Shown here one piece after another: positions 39,217 through 52,911 of a stretch of DNA of 64,000 bases. The translations under genes and the position numbers were made by a program. How positions within the stretch are numbered: the first letter of the stretch is position 1; each line of letters opens with the position of its first letter. The DNA is from Epiperipatus broadwayi (taxonomy: Eukaryota; Onychophora; Udeonychophora; Euonychophora; Peripatidae): assembly GCA_028023455.1 (NCBI GenBank), contig JAQFVV010012398.1, positions 11,707,160 through 11,771,159 of the forward strand, in the 5' to 3' direction. The notes beneath the pieces were generated by a model. It saw nothing but the letters and a program-made list of their open reading frames with translations, searched no databases and was not told where the DNA came from.

Positions 39217-42200
39217 AAGTAAAATAGATAAATCTCAAGAGACATGCAGAAATATTTACCAATGTTTACTATTAATGATGAACGTAATTATAAATTTTTT
39301 ATGACTCCACATAAAATGTATATTTATCAAAATGTATTTCTTTTTATTGCTAATTATGAATATATTTTTAATAAATAGAAGCAATAATAATATATACCAA
39401 ACATGTTTAATATAAATAATAAAATTTGGTTTTCATTATTTACTGAATATTCATAAGAGTAGCACAAAAAAAGAGCTCAGACGTGTTTTTTTATTGCTGT
39501 TATGATAACATTTGTTGAATAGATAAATAGTTGAATGATTTTATTGCTCAGTTCATAAGAAGTCAAAATTTCAAAAATGACAGCTGGTTTGTGATTCTTA
39601 TATTTGAGTGCTGGATTCTGCCACTCTATCAATGCCTCAAATCACATAGGGCACAGCATTTTCTTATCTGTGTAAAAATGAAAAAAATAACCATTAAAAA
39701 TGGATTATTTATATCAAGATCAGCATACAAATTAAAGTATAAATATATTAACTTTTTTATAAATGTAGCTGTTGTACCTTGGAGTGGCATGTTTGAACAT
39801 AGTCTGCTATTCACAGTCTGCATGAAAATGTTTTTTTTTTTTGCTAATATATTTGTAGTATGTTTCAATAATCTTTTGTAGATGACAGCTACAATCAGAG
39901 AGCAGTCTCTAATTTTCATACGTTTTCTAATTAGTATTTTCACAAATGGGGGGGGGGGTTTCATGTTTCAAATGAAACAAGTCACCTGATTTGCAAGAAA
40001 AAATAAAAATAAAACTTTTAACATTATTTCCTTACAATAAATATTTTTATAATACTTCTTATTGTTCTTTTATTTAATTTTACAAATATTTTATTGAAAT
40101 TTATTTTTCCCTTTCTTGTTTTGAAATGTAACAATATCTTACAATTTGGATAGTATATTTTTTATTCTATATGCATCAATTATTCATTTTTAAGTATAAA
40201 TATTTCAAATCATTAGAATTTCAATTATTTACCTATAATTTAATTGGTCAACTATTTTACTGATCTCCTTTTTTCCCATAGTTTGAATATTACAGATGTT
40301 TTTTTCTATATGAAAAATATTATTTATTTCATAAGTACAAATATTTCAGAATTTTAATTATATAATTATTTAGTATGTAAATATTTAAAAGAAAATCTCA
40401 TTGGGGGGGGGGGGGTTGTTAGAAAGACAATGGCCAGTTAAAGGGTTATATATTAAAACAAAAAAAAAATGTTGCCTATTTTTCACTGCACTTGTATTAA
40501 TATAAAAATGAAAACAATATTAGAAAATAAATTATTTCATATGCTTGAAAAAAGCAAAATATATATTACATAATGCAATGTATATTGGGATGTTTAGCTT
40601 TGTCTGTAAAACTAAATATCATTATATAGTTGTTAAGTATTAAAAAATGTCCATGGTTTAATTTTTGTAGTAAGCCAACTGCATTATTGCTTAATATTTT
40701 TATGTTGATATATTCTCTGAGCCAATTTATAACCACTGTTATCATTTTTAATACTTTTAAATGTTATTTTAATAGTTGGTGTGTAATGCTTTAAACTCAT
40801 AATAATTGTGTATGATTTTAAAATGCTTAGTTTTAGTGGTATCATTATGCTGAAATGTTAGTAAGTTATTTGTAAAAACATTTAGAATAAAATTAGTTTA
40901 ATTTAACTATTACTGTATTAAATTATCTGTTAATAGAAGTACGTTTTATTTAACCAATTTATGCCTTATCTAATGAAAATTGTGATAAAAATTAGTTTCA
41001 TTAAATAATTTTTAAACTAGTTAATTGAGGAAAATAAATAATTTTATTAATTAAGCTATCTATTTTTAAGTAAAAAAAAACACATCAGGATATGAGAATG
41101 CATGGGGTATAAATTTTATCTTAACTTCCTTGTTAGTATAATGTTAAAAAAAATTATTTTAAAAGTCCTTGCTTTAAATAGTATTACTTAAAAATGTTCT
41201 GGGAGCCTAAATCAGTTAAAGAATATAAATATGCTTAAAGGAAAAATGTAAGATAATATTATATTTGAAATAATGTAATATTTTATTTTTTTTGTAATAT
41301 ATTTTTGGTTTTTGTAAATAATTTATTTTAAAGTCATAATAATTAATTACTGTCTAGACAGATATGTGCATTAGTTTATTTTCAATAATTTTTCCCAGGA
41401 GTTGTACTCTACACACAGCATTGTTGAGTTATTATAAAATTCAGTAAGACCCATATGCTAAAAAGTTGAAATATGTTCTCTTTAATTTATAAATTTTAAT
41501 AACTGAAGGTCAAAGGTGAGTAGACTGGATGTCAATTTCATTAGTTAAAAATCAGTCACATAACATCTTGTAAATAGAACTAGTGAACATACTAGCTCAC
41601 ATGTTCATACTTGTTTTTCAGTTACTTTCTTGTTTATTTAATTGTTAAAATTTTATTAAGTTTTAATTGCTTCTAATAAATTTTTGTTTGTTTTAAAAGT
41701 TAAAATATGAATTGCTAAACAACTTCATCCAGGCGTAGAAGATTTAGACTGAAACTTCCAATATTTAAAATTTACATTGCAGGGAAATACAATGGAGAAG
41801 TCAACAAAATATTTAATAATAATTAAATTATTTTTACATGATTTATGTACTTTGGTAGATTGCTGCATAAATTATCATTGTTAAGAACTTTAATTGATTC
41901 TAATTTAGTTGTTAGAAATAAATATTATAAGTTAAATGTATTCTATACTGAAATATTTAAACTGCTAAAAACTTTACACTAAATATTTTTAAGCAGTTTT
42001 TATTTAAGAGAAAAATGCTTTTGCTTATAAGTTCATTTGAAATGATAGATTATTAAATTGCAGTCTTATAATAGCAAAAAAATTACAAGTGTGTTGATTA
42101 AATTTAATTATGCTCTGAGAAGGAATATTTGATTTAATATAAACTGACATTTCTTTGAATCATTAAAATGTATTCTAAATATACATTAATGATTAATGTC

Positions 42201-45200
42201 TTTTAAAAATTATTATAATGTACATTGATTTTAAAAAAGATAATATTCATTTATTTAACAAATTAAATTATTTTAAATGCTATTACATTTAAAAATGATG
42301 TTTTCTACTATTGTTATCAATGGGATGGAACCTTTCACTCACCGAATATCTTATCATATTGAATTCGACAAAAGCAAAGAAAAATATTTTCCTAAATTAA
42401 TATAGTTAAATTTATTGACTTGTGTTATTTTATAGAAGCTAATTCACTTATAAGGTGCAATTGAAAGATAATATTCATGGATAATAATGAACAATGTATT
42501 TAGATTTATTATTGTTATCTTTAAATTATTTGCTATTTTTTGCAACAATTAATATAAGTTGTATTGCAGATAATTTGAACATGAATGCTCCTGAAATAAT
42601 TGTATTTAAGGGTTATAAACTTATCTTATTTTTATTGTAAACATCTATGCTTCTCTCATCATTATTACTCAAGAACCTACTCTACTACGGAATACATTAT
42701 TTTTCAAAGGAATAAATACTCCTCAATTTTATTGTCAATATGTGCTTTCCAAAAAGATAAGTTAAGATAATGTTGTATAATAAATTAAAGATGCATTGTT
42801 ATTTTTGATTATTTTTAAATATATTTTGTGAAAGTTAAATGGCCATAAATGTGTTCTTGTGCTAGTGTTTACATGGAAATTTATTGCTGAATGTTCATGT
42901 TAAAGTGCTTTATGTGTAATTTGAATTTTGCTGTATTTAAATAAACTGGAGAAATATTCACTGTTTTTGAATTAGCATTTATAGTGACTGTCCTGTTGAA
43001 TGGTTGAAAAACCAAGAATGACAGACTTTAATTTTTATTTTTAGTTGGTAAAAGGGTATAGTTTTAAACCTCAATATTTATGATACTGTATTATGCTATA
43101 TATATTTATTTTATTTTATGCATTGGTATTTGGTATAGTTTTATAAATTGTTTTAAGCTGCAATTGTCCAAAAGTTCTCAGAATATTTATTTTTTATCAT
43201 ATTCTATTTTAAAAGTGTTATATTTAATCCCTTTTTATGAAGTTATTTGAATGTATATGTTAATGATAAACATAATAGAAGCATTTTATTATTTATTTTC
43301 ATGCCATAATTTATTTTATTAAGCTATATTTGGCAGTAATTATTTACTGTATTGGCTTTACTCAACAGTTTGTTGTTGCATTTAAGAGATTGTAGTTTTA
43401 AACTCTCTCTTGTTTTGACATATATTCCTATCATGCCAGTGTTTCAAAGAAATTGTGGCTTTGTCTCTTATGTCATGATATTTTCTATAAATTATATTAT
43501 TTGTTTCATTCTTAAGCATAAAATGTTTTATTTAAGGTTGATACTCTTATTGTACTTTTAATGGTTCATTCTCATTGTGTATATGTCTTGAGATAAAGTA
43601 CTAGCTTATATATTGCCCATAGATCCAGATGATTCTTTTTTTGTGTTCATGCCATCACTTGCTTTTTGCTTTGTATTATTATCTCAAATGCAGATTTATT
43701 TATAATGTATTTTGTATAAAGCCCTTTGTAGTGTACCCAATGGCTTTATCCTGGCAAATGATATATTTTGTAGTACTGATTTATGTCATCTTATTTTCAG
43801 TTGCACTCTCGGTTAATAAGAGTGTAGGTTGTTATTGATTTGATCTGCAAATCTGTTTGCCATGCTTTGCCAATATTTCAGGATGTACACCTGATAAGCA
43901 TTTAATTTTGAAATTAAAGTTATATGTTTGGCATCAATAAAGATATACATCTCCTTAAATTGTTATTTCACAGCTGGATTGATAACTAATATTTGAAAGG
44001 TATAAATACATTCATAGGGGATAATATAATGGAATGGTTGTGCTATAAGATTGAGATCTTATAATATTAATATTGCAGAAAGTTTCATTAAACAATGAAT
44101 AATGATTTTTATTTAGTATTTATTTTATTATCATTCATTCATATGTAAACCATACAGTTATAATTTTACTTCATAGTGGATTGTACAATTGAATATCTAA
44201 AAGATATATTCTGATAGTATTGTAAGATATTAAAGCTTTTGTATGTTATGTGTATTTACTGTTAAAAATAAATGTTATTTTATTGTTTCTTCTTGAGTAT
44301 TTATCATCATTCACACATATATTATTCAGAAATCTAAATATTACAAAGTTTTTCATAAATTTCTCTTTAAGTGCATGTATAGAGATTATATGAGCACATC
44401 TTATATGACATGAGAGTCACTTTATTATAATTGCATTTCAGATGTAAAGAAAACATTTATTAAATAGATTATTTTATTTGCTCGTTATTAAAAGGATCAC
44501 TATAATCAATTTTATTTGTTAAAGGATCACTGATTTTGTATTGAAATCATTTTAATTCATTCAAAAAATTGCTTTTGATTCTTCATCATAAATTTAGATG
44601 ATGGAATTGTTTAATTTAAGTTCAAAAGTAGTTGTATAGAATGTATTAGTATGGTATTCTTAGTGACCATAAAATCTTTTATGTACTCATTATATCTGAA
44701 TGTTTTCCTAGTAAGTTATTTTATTCTAAACTAAGAGTGTATTATGTTTATTTTTAATTGTTAAAATTGTTATTATTATTCTAAGTTAGGGAGATATTAT
44801 CTTAAAGCTAAGAGTATATCTCACTATGTTATTACTAGGATCTCATTCTTTGTCTATTAATCCTAAATTAAAAGAGAATATAGCTCACATTAATCAAAAA
44901 GAATCCTGAGATATTAATTACAGAAGAGTGTTAAAGAAATTATTTTACTTCAAAACAAAATTTGTTTTAAGAAACATCACTGTGGTAAAATATAATAAGA
45001 TATGCTTTTGGTTTTATGAAAAGAATTTAATTGTAGATCGGTAATAAGATGCTTGTCATTGTTGTTAGATGTACTATGATTGAAAAGATGTTGTAGATCA
45101 AGAATTTTTAATATAACTTAGCTCTTTAATGATGTATGTTGCTTCCAATAATATTGTTATAATTTATGAGTGATTATGAGAAGTCTCATCCTCTTAAATT

Positions 45201-47045
45201 TACTAAATGTTACATTTGCTTTAATAATGTTTATTCATTGTTATTAACCCTTGTTCTAATTGTTGAGGCATATGGCATGCTGAAACCCTTTCAGCTTAGC
45301 CTATATTATCTTTTAATCTATTATATACTTATTGAGATCACTATATAGTTCCTTATTTATGGATCATCTTTCATAGGGTATAAATTTTGCTTTGCCCAAC
45401 ATGTTAGTTGTTTGGTCAGTCTTCTAACCAAGATGGGGATCACATACTGTAATAATTACGACAAATTATAATAAAATGTGAGAAATGTGAATTGACAGTA
45501 GAAAGGTATCATTGTAATCACATACTATATTAATTATGGCAAGTTATAACAATTTATCAGAAGTATGATTTAAAAAATCATGCAGTCCTCTATATAGAAG
45601 CAAGTTTATTACTGGTTTTTATTTTATATTTGTATATCTTTTATAAAGTAAATTATAATCAAATTGTTTTATTACTAGGATGTTCATAAGAAATTTGAAC
45701 ATCAGAAGAAATAAATTTCTAGAGTCTATTATTCTAGTAATTAATCTAAATAGGATCTGCAAATCTTTTCTCAGTGTGTAGTATCAATTTTGATTATTAA
45801 TAAATGTTTCCTATGTAAATTCTAGTTGAGTTGATATTTATTTACATTGGAAATATAGACATTCAAAACATTTAAATATTTAAAAATAAAAAAGTATGGC
45901 AAGAGTATTATTTTTATGCTGAAGTTCTTTCAATCACTTTATCAAGAATTCTGTAATTTAAATTAAAGAAATATGTGTCATATTGTATAAAAAAGTGAAT
46001 AATTTTTTCATAAATATATGTAGGGTTGTTAAGATAAACCCTGGGCTTAACTAATAGATACCAATTTTACCAATAGTGATTGATGCATCATATTTCAATT
46101 TTGTTTTTGTTTTGTTTTTTATTGTACTTAACCCATTGTTACTCTAAGACTTCATTTATCCTTTTCTTAAGAATATTAAAATATTTATATTCTGACCAGT
46201 AGTGAATAGATAAGTGATGTGTGTGACTCGGGCCACTATAACAAAACTTAGAACTTTTCGATTGAAAATTTTAAGCAAGCTCGCTAGAAATAAATCTCTA
46301 CTTGTTTGTGATGGTGCTAATCTTTTTAGTCTGTGTTGCTATTTACATGCTTTTATTAGTATTTATTAGATAATAATAGAGATCTATATCCACTAGTAAA
46401 AACGCTAGTAGTAGATAAAAAATATCCTATAAATAATTTATTACAGGGAAAAAACAGGATCTCTTTCGCAGGGAAACAATATTTACCATAGTAGTCAAAT
46501 ACCGAGTGGCCATGTCTTATTGTTTATGTGTGTGTTTTTAGCCGTTTAGTTAAGAATAATTAGATAAACATATTCTGACCAATAGATAATTGAGCTTCTG
46601 GTTATAGCTGGCATGCCAATAATATCATAATGTAAATTTATTAAAGTATTCCTCTTATTAGCTGAACCACGCCATTTGCTAATTTAATTATCTATGTTTG
46701 CTTTTTATTTGGAAATAAAGACTTATTATTTATTTATCTATCAAAAATTTACTACCAAAAATTTATTTATTGCATTTAAAAATATGTGCCATTAAAAAAC
46801 AATTTGAAAGAAGGGACTGCAAGACTGAAAGTTTATCAAATATTTGGAACTGTTACATTGTTTTTAAAATAAGATTTTATGATTTGTTTGGAAATAATTA
46901 AAAATTAATTGAATTCTTTTAATAGAAAGAGGGGGAAAACATTAGGTTTCTAAACAATAAAATTTTGCATTTAAAGTATTGTGAAGTAATTAGCAAACGT
47001 AATAAATTAATGACAAAAGCCATCAAAAGAAATGAAATAACTACA
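39217..47045. other. Long gene-poor AT-rich region
   Basis: 7.8 kb without a supportable coding region. Oligo-G runs lie at 39948-39958 (11) and 40403-40415 (13). Several AATAAA-like signals followed by T/G-rich DNA lie near 42945 and 43937, which would suit the 3' UTR of a gene lying elsewhere. Two similar short blocks near 45438-45475 and 45516-45553 (ATCACATACT...) look like a local duplication. Otherwise nothing is recognised. Confidence 0.5.
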
Positions 47046-47048
47046 ATT

Positions 47049-47130
47049 ATAGAAATTAAACTAGTAAAGAAAGATGTAGCATTATTAATATTTTTAATGC
47101 TCCATCTTTCTCTGCAAGTTTAATTTCTAT
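47049..47130 (+). ncRNA. MicroRNA-precursor-like hairpin (candidate)
   Basis: Arms 47049-47082 and 47097-47130 (34 nt) pair with 30 Watson-Crick pairs, one G-U and three isolated mismatches, around a 14-nt loop. Size, mismatch level and loop fit a pre-miRNA. A small eroded inverted-repeat element is the alternative. Confidence 0.35.
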
Positions 47131-48461
47131 GTTTGTGGTAAATCACTCCGCTGGAAGTCTTATAAAGCAATAAAAAACATAAATCGTGCATCACTCGTGA
47201 GAGCTGGAGACATCAGATAATCTGAAACTGCTATTTATAGCATTTTGATGATGATAAAAAGGAAAGTTATAAAACAAACGTCTGGCATTAGATATCAATA
47301 TAGCATGCAAGCATTAGCTTCTAACATTTCGAATATATACATTAATTTGGAAATATTTTTAAAGAGATATATACATAAAGTGTTTATATGAAAACATTTG
47401 ATTATTATTATTTGTTTATGAGCATTTCCATTCTAGTTGGAAATTTAGTTTTATATATATAAGAAATTATTGTTGTGAAAAAATATAGCAAATACTGCAA
47501 AATAGAAAATCGGTTGTGATTTGTATATAAATAACCAATAGTTTTTGTTGCCGAAGTTCAAGTTAATTTATTTGTTTCTAATAATAGGATTATGATTTTT
47601 TTTATTAACTGTAGATAGTAAGATATAAAAAAAAATGAATAGAATGAGAAAGGAATAATGATTAATTTTATTATACATCTTAGTAATAATTGTTAGTGAA
47701 TTAAATTGATTAAAATAAGTATGTAAATGTCTTCGTTTTTTTTTTGTTTGTTTTTTTTGAGGGGTGGAGAGATTTAAAACAAAATTCCCGTCCTTACAGA
47801 AGCAAAATTGATTACATTCAGTTTTAAATTAATGGTAATAATTATGATTAGCAGATATTCTATCCATTTCAACTCCAGGAGGGAGTGAAAAGAAAAAAAC
47901 CCACACAAATTGATAGAGAATGCAATGTTAACAAAGAAAGTAAAGTAATAAATTGTATTCTCAATTATTTTTCATGTAATTAAATATGCAAAATGTTTCA
48001 CTAACGTTTAATTCAAATATTTGATTTGTTTGTACATTAATTTTACAATGGGCTAATATGTGTATGTACCTACATTTTTATCCATCAATTCCATTGACAC
48101 AATTCTGATTCCAATCACTTTCCCTTTAATAAGTAAATTATTTGCCTTTATTGTCTTCATTTTTTTTTTTTTGCTTAGTATATTCAGTCACTTAGGTTAC
48201 TATAGGGCCTAATTATCTTGATTCTCATGATATTGATCATCTCTTATCTAAGCATAACAATATGATTGTTTATTTTTATGGTTACATTTGCAGTCTTATT
48301 TTACATGGACATAATTCAAACTCGTTTTTCTTCTTCATTGCTTTGTAACTCTTTTATTCTCTTTTGGAATTGGAATGGCCATTCTTATTTGTGAAGGTTT
48401 TTACATTACTAAAATCATCAAATTAGAAAATAATAAATATCTTTATGCTGTTCTTCCATAA
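47131..48461. other. Non-coding stretch
   Basis: AT-rich with T-runs (47735-47758 and 48160-48172). No gene seen. Confidence 0.5.
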
Positions 48462-48462
48462 A

Positions 48463-48750
48463 ATAATAATCATCAAATAATAAATTCTTACAACAGCTAT
48501 ATAAATATCAAATTTTTTTATATACATAAAAAGCCTTATTCAGAACCTGATTTGGTGCTCTTTTCAAATATTAACAATCTACTACATTAACGAACTATTA
48601 CAGTCATAAAACCATCTATCTAGTGTTCAATAATGAAATTAAAACAACCAATACCAATATAAATTATTAAAATAAATCAAGACCTACATATAAACCCAGT
48701 AATCACAAAATAATTGACTATATCATAACAATATAATAAATAAAATAAAT
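48463..48750. repeat. Inverted terminal repeat, left arm
   Basis: Its reverse complement matches 50385-50668 at roughly 90% by eye, from the AATAATAATCA outer end to the AATAAATAAAATAAAT inner end. Confidence 0.9.
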
Positions 48751-48919
48751 TACATGCATTTTTTTTCTTTTTTTTAACAATTATATATATATATATGGCA
48801 ATTTATATAATTTTCCATTCATTTTTAATTAACCAATTATTAACCAAATTTATAGAAGTCTTATAAATATTTATACAATTATTTAAATTATTTTTAATAT
48901 AATATGTTTCATATATTTG

Positions 48920-50313
48920 TCATCTTTTTAGATCTTTGATGTAATTTAAACCTTTAAGACTTTTTGTAGCATCTATTCTATGCCCATATTTTAAGTAATT
49001 AATATATATATATAATGCAGATTTATCATCTCTTCTATTAATTGCATTATTATGTTTTTTGGCTCTTACCTCTAATTGTTTGCCAGTGTGCATGCCCAAA
49101 GTAAATCATTTTACAAATTTTGCGTGTAATTTTATATACAATTCCTTTTTTGTACAGTATATTATCTCTTAACCAATAATTATTTATTAATAGATCAAGA
49201 TTTTTACTGTTTGACCAGCTAATATTTATATCTTTCTCAATATAATTTTTGTTATATCTCAATGTATTATATATCTTAGGACAATATGAAAGTCTAATCC
49301 ATTTTTTATTTGATTCATTATTACCATTATCAATGCCATTATTTTTCTCAGAAATATTATCACCTACTACAGATATTTTAGAACTAAAAAATATATTTTT
49401 AATAATTTTAGGATTATATCCATAATCTTTATATAATTTAATAAATTGATTTACATTTATCATTTCTATATTTAATAAATTGATTTACATTTATCATTTC
49501 TATATTTAAAATTTTTAATAACTGTCAATTTTTGCACCCATGCTTGTTGTGAATCTATATGAATAATTTTTCTTTAATAAAATGTTTTAACTTAATTTTA
49601 CTATCTTTATATTAATTTCTATATCTAAATATTTAATTTTATCTTCAAATTCTACTTTTGTAAATTTAATTTTATATATATTATTAAATTCATTATAAAT
49701 ATTATTCACAACTCTTTTATTACCAATAATTAAAATATCAACATATCTAGAATAATGAATTATTTCTTGACTAATTATCCTTTTTTTTCATTGCAATATT
49801 TTCTAATTCATTTATGAATATTGATGAGATTAACCCACTAATTGCACAACCCATCTCTCATGTATATACCAAAATTCATTATTATATTTAAAATATAAAC
49901 TATTGTGTATTAATTTTAAACCCTCTTCAATAATTTTTATTATATTTATATCATCTATATGTTTACTTAAATTTTTTATTAATATATCTATACTTTTAAG
50001 TCATGGACTACTTGGATACATTTTTTTCAATAGCCATTGTAAAACTACTTTGATTCCTATTTAATTTTATACTATTTAATTTATTAATAATATCCTCTGC
50101 ATTCTTTATAGAATATTCACCATATCCTAAAATACTTGTTATCCATTTATTTATATATTTATAAAACTTCTGTAAAATAAAATTACTAAAGTTAAACAAC
50201 AGCTTCAATGGGTTATTATTTTTGTGAGTTTTAACCTTTGTAAAAATATATGGATTTTCATAAGGATACAATAATTTATATTCATTTATGTCTATAATTT
50301 TATAATCTTTCAT
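48920..50313 (-). pseudogene. Penelope-like RT with GIY-YIG endonuclease, broken
   Basis: The first piece (50313-50008) reads as fingers/palm of a PLE reverse transcriptase (YPYENPYIFTKVKTHKNNNP). The next, with stops, gives an IHERW...CAISGL block equal to the usual GLPMGSPLSP region. Near 49750 RYVDILIIG lacks one aspartate of RYVDDILI, and KIKYLDIEI follows. The last part (49463-48920) has an N-terminal thumb region and then GIVYKI...KICKMIYFGHAHW, the GIY-YIG core, and after a frameshift an HNNAINRRDDKSALYIY block, the conserved C-terminal part, ending at TGA 48920-48922. It is a dead copy of the telomerase-related PLE reverse transcriptase. Confidence 0.8.
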
Positions 50314-50384
50314 TTTATTAAATAGTTTTAAATATTTGTTTTTATCCCTGTAGTAAGATCTTTTAATAATTTACCATATCCTAC

Positions 50385-50795
<411 letters not shown>

Positions 50796-51103
50796 TCAAT
50801 TTATTAGTAAACAACAGCTTACAAAGCCAAGAAAACGTTTACAATGATTAAAATTAAAATTTACATAAAATTTTGATTTAATGAATCTAATATATACTTT
50901 TTAAATATTTTAAAATCTGATGTAAACTCTACATCACTAAACATATCATTATATTCATTTGTAATCTATATACAGGTGCATTTTTTACACATTTATGTTT
51001 AATTAATGGTAAATTAAAAAGTCTGTGATTTCTGCTATTGAAAGTTGGTATTTTATATAGCAGATTTGTTACTGAATTATCAAAAGTTATTGTGCCATTT
51101 ATC
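50796..51103. other. Short non-coding spacer
   Basis: AT-rich sequence between the ATT tract and the next microsatellite. No gene seen. Confidence 0.5.
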
Positions 51104-51123
51104 ATAATAATAACAACAACAAC

Positions 51124-51162
<39 letters not shown>
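51104..51162. repeat. (AAT)n/(AAC)n microsatellite, 5' flank of Tx1-like element
   Basis: ATAATAATAACAACAACAAC is followed by about fourteen AAT units. It ends where the Tx1-like 5' region begins (CAGATCGTGC). Confidence 0.95.
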
Positions 51163-51313
51163 CAGATCGTGCTCCTCAATTTATTAAACTATCATAAAAT
51201 ATACTGATTGCAGGTAAGAGTTTTATATCTCTAATAACTATAAAATAGAAAACTAATAGATTAATTTAAAAAAGAAGAGAAATAGAAAAAAGGCAACACA
51301 GATTGATTGCATA

Positions 51314-52727
51314 ATGGACTTAGATGTCCAACATCCAGCCATGATGTCTGTCAGCTCAGACATGTTTAAAAGTTCTTATGCACAAGTTGCAAAATTACCA
51401 TCAATGGTTATAAAAAAAAGTGAAAATAATATGCGATTGTTTTTCTCAAGGAAAATGCAGCTAGCGCCTAGATTTCACCGTTCTACAGCAGGAGATCTGA
51501 TGAAACTAAATCTTATCCCAAAAACCACTGAAACCTACGTTAACACAATAAAAGATAGCCTTAATAAAATATCAAGTGTTTAACCAGATGATCCCTAGGG
51601 AACTCTTCAATTCATTTAAACGTTTTTTCACTGAACGCTCCATTGTCATAGCAATTACAGATAGAAACTGTTCGCTATATAGATTCCCTAAGGAGCTTCT
51701 ATTCGAAGAGATAAATAATAAAAAACTATGGAATTTGATAGTTCGCGTGGAAGATCATCCGAATCCGCGTTATCTGGCTATTGAATTTGTAAACGAAGAA
51801 AGCAAAGAATTGTTCTGACAAGAAATGAAAACTCTGGGGCAATACGCATTAGTTGTAGTCAATCCCAACAGAGAAAACTTTATTACTGGTTTAATTAAAA
51901 AAACTTACCTAGGTTACTCAGAAACAGATTTCATTAAACTTATGAAACCATTCGGGAAGGTGATAGATTTTCAGCCTTTACAGATTAAAAATACACCCAT
52001 CCCAATATTTAGTAATAATTATAGATTTAAAGTAAAACTGGGAGAGAACATTAATCCCAAAAATATTCCAACACAAGTTGCAGATGAAGAAGCGACATTA
52101 TTTCTTGTTATAAACGGTCTTAAACCGCAATGCTTTCATTGCAAAGAACGCGGTCATCTTATTAGTAACTGTCCGGCTTTATATTGTAATAATTGTAATA
52201 TGAGTGCATCCCCCTTACATCAATGCCCAAAAGAAGACTTTCATAGTAATCAAGAAGTGACTGTAGATGAAGATGTGCAATCTTCAGACCATAATATTGA
52301 GGGAAAAAATGATACTAACATTAGCAATAGTGGAAATGTGATTCTACATACTACAGGGTCCGATAGCATTGAAGTTTCCTCCTCTCCTAATACGGAAATC
52401 TCACCCCCTCTTAATAAAACATCTCACGAAATAATGGAATCGCTCGCAGTGTTGCCGCCTCTCCAAATTCTAGAAACTCCTCAAATCACTAGAAAACCAG
52501 GTCGGCCACCTAAAAAAAAATCAGGTAATAATCCCAAGAAACCCATGGCTCTAGAATGTGAAAGTAGTGATAATGATTCCCCTCCTCCAGTCTCTAGAAA
52601 AAAAGCTAACATCACGCAAAGTTACAATGCCTCTCTAATTGCCACATACTCATCAGAAAATAGTCCAATGGAAGCGGAAACTGATAGTATTACAAACATA
52701 AAGTTTCACTTGAAAACCCATTCATAG
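51314..52727 (+). pseudogene. Tx1-like ORF1 (nucleic-acid-binding Gag-like), broken
   Basis: It starts MDLDVQHPAMM. A frameshift near 51575 separates the first 85 codons from the rest, and a TGA at 51816-51818 lies in frame further on. The middle resembles an RNA-binding fold and is followed by a CCHC knuckle CFHCKERGHLISNC (about 52131-52172) and a second cluster CNNC...C. The C-terminal 150 residues are low-complexity and Ser/Pro-rich, with a basic RKPGRPPKKK stretch like an AT-hook. Retrotransposon ORF1 proteins of this kind coat the RNA. Confidence 0.8.
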
Positions 52728-52911
52728 ACAGGAAAATGAGATCCAATGATATTTCTCTCAAATCTACAGACAATAATTGAACAATGCATATTTATTGATC
52801 CATTAAAATATACTACAGATTCCCTTATTAAAATATTTAACTTTATTTTAGAATAAAACTTTCCTATGCTAGGCTTAGATTCTGATATATACGCGCACAC
52901 ACATACAAATA

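Noticed and set aside
48772-48820. TA tract and T-runs as a terminator or promoter
   Set aside because: Simple-sequence DNA; such tracts are everywhere in this window and carry no evidence of function.
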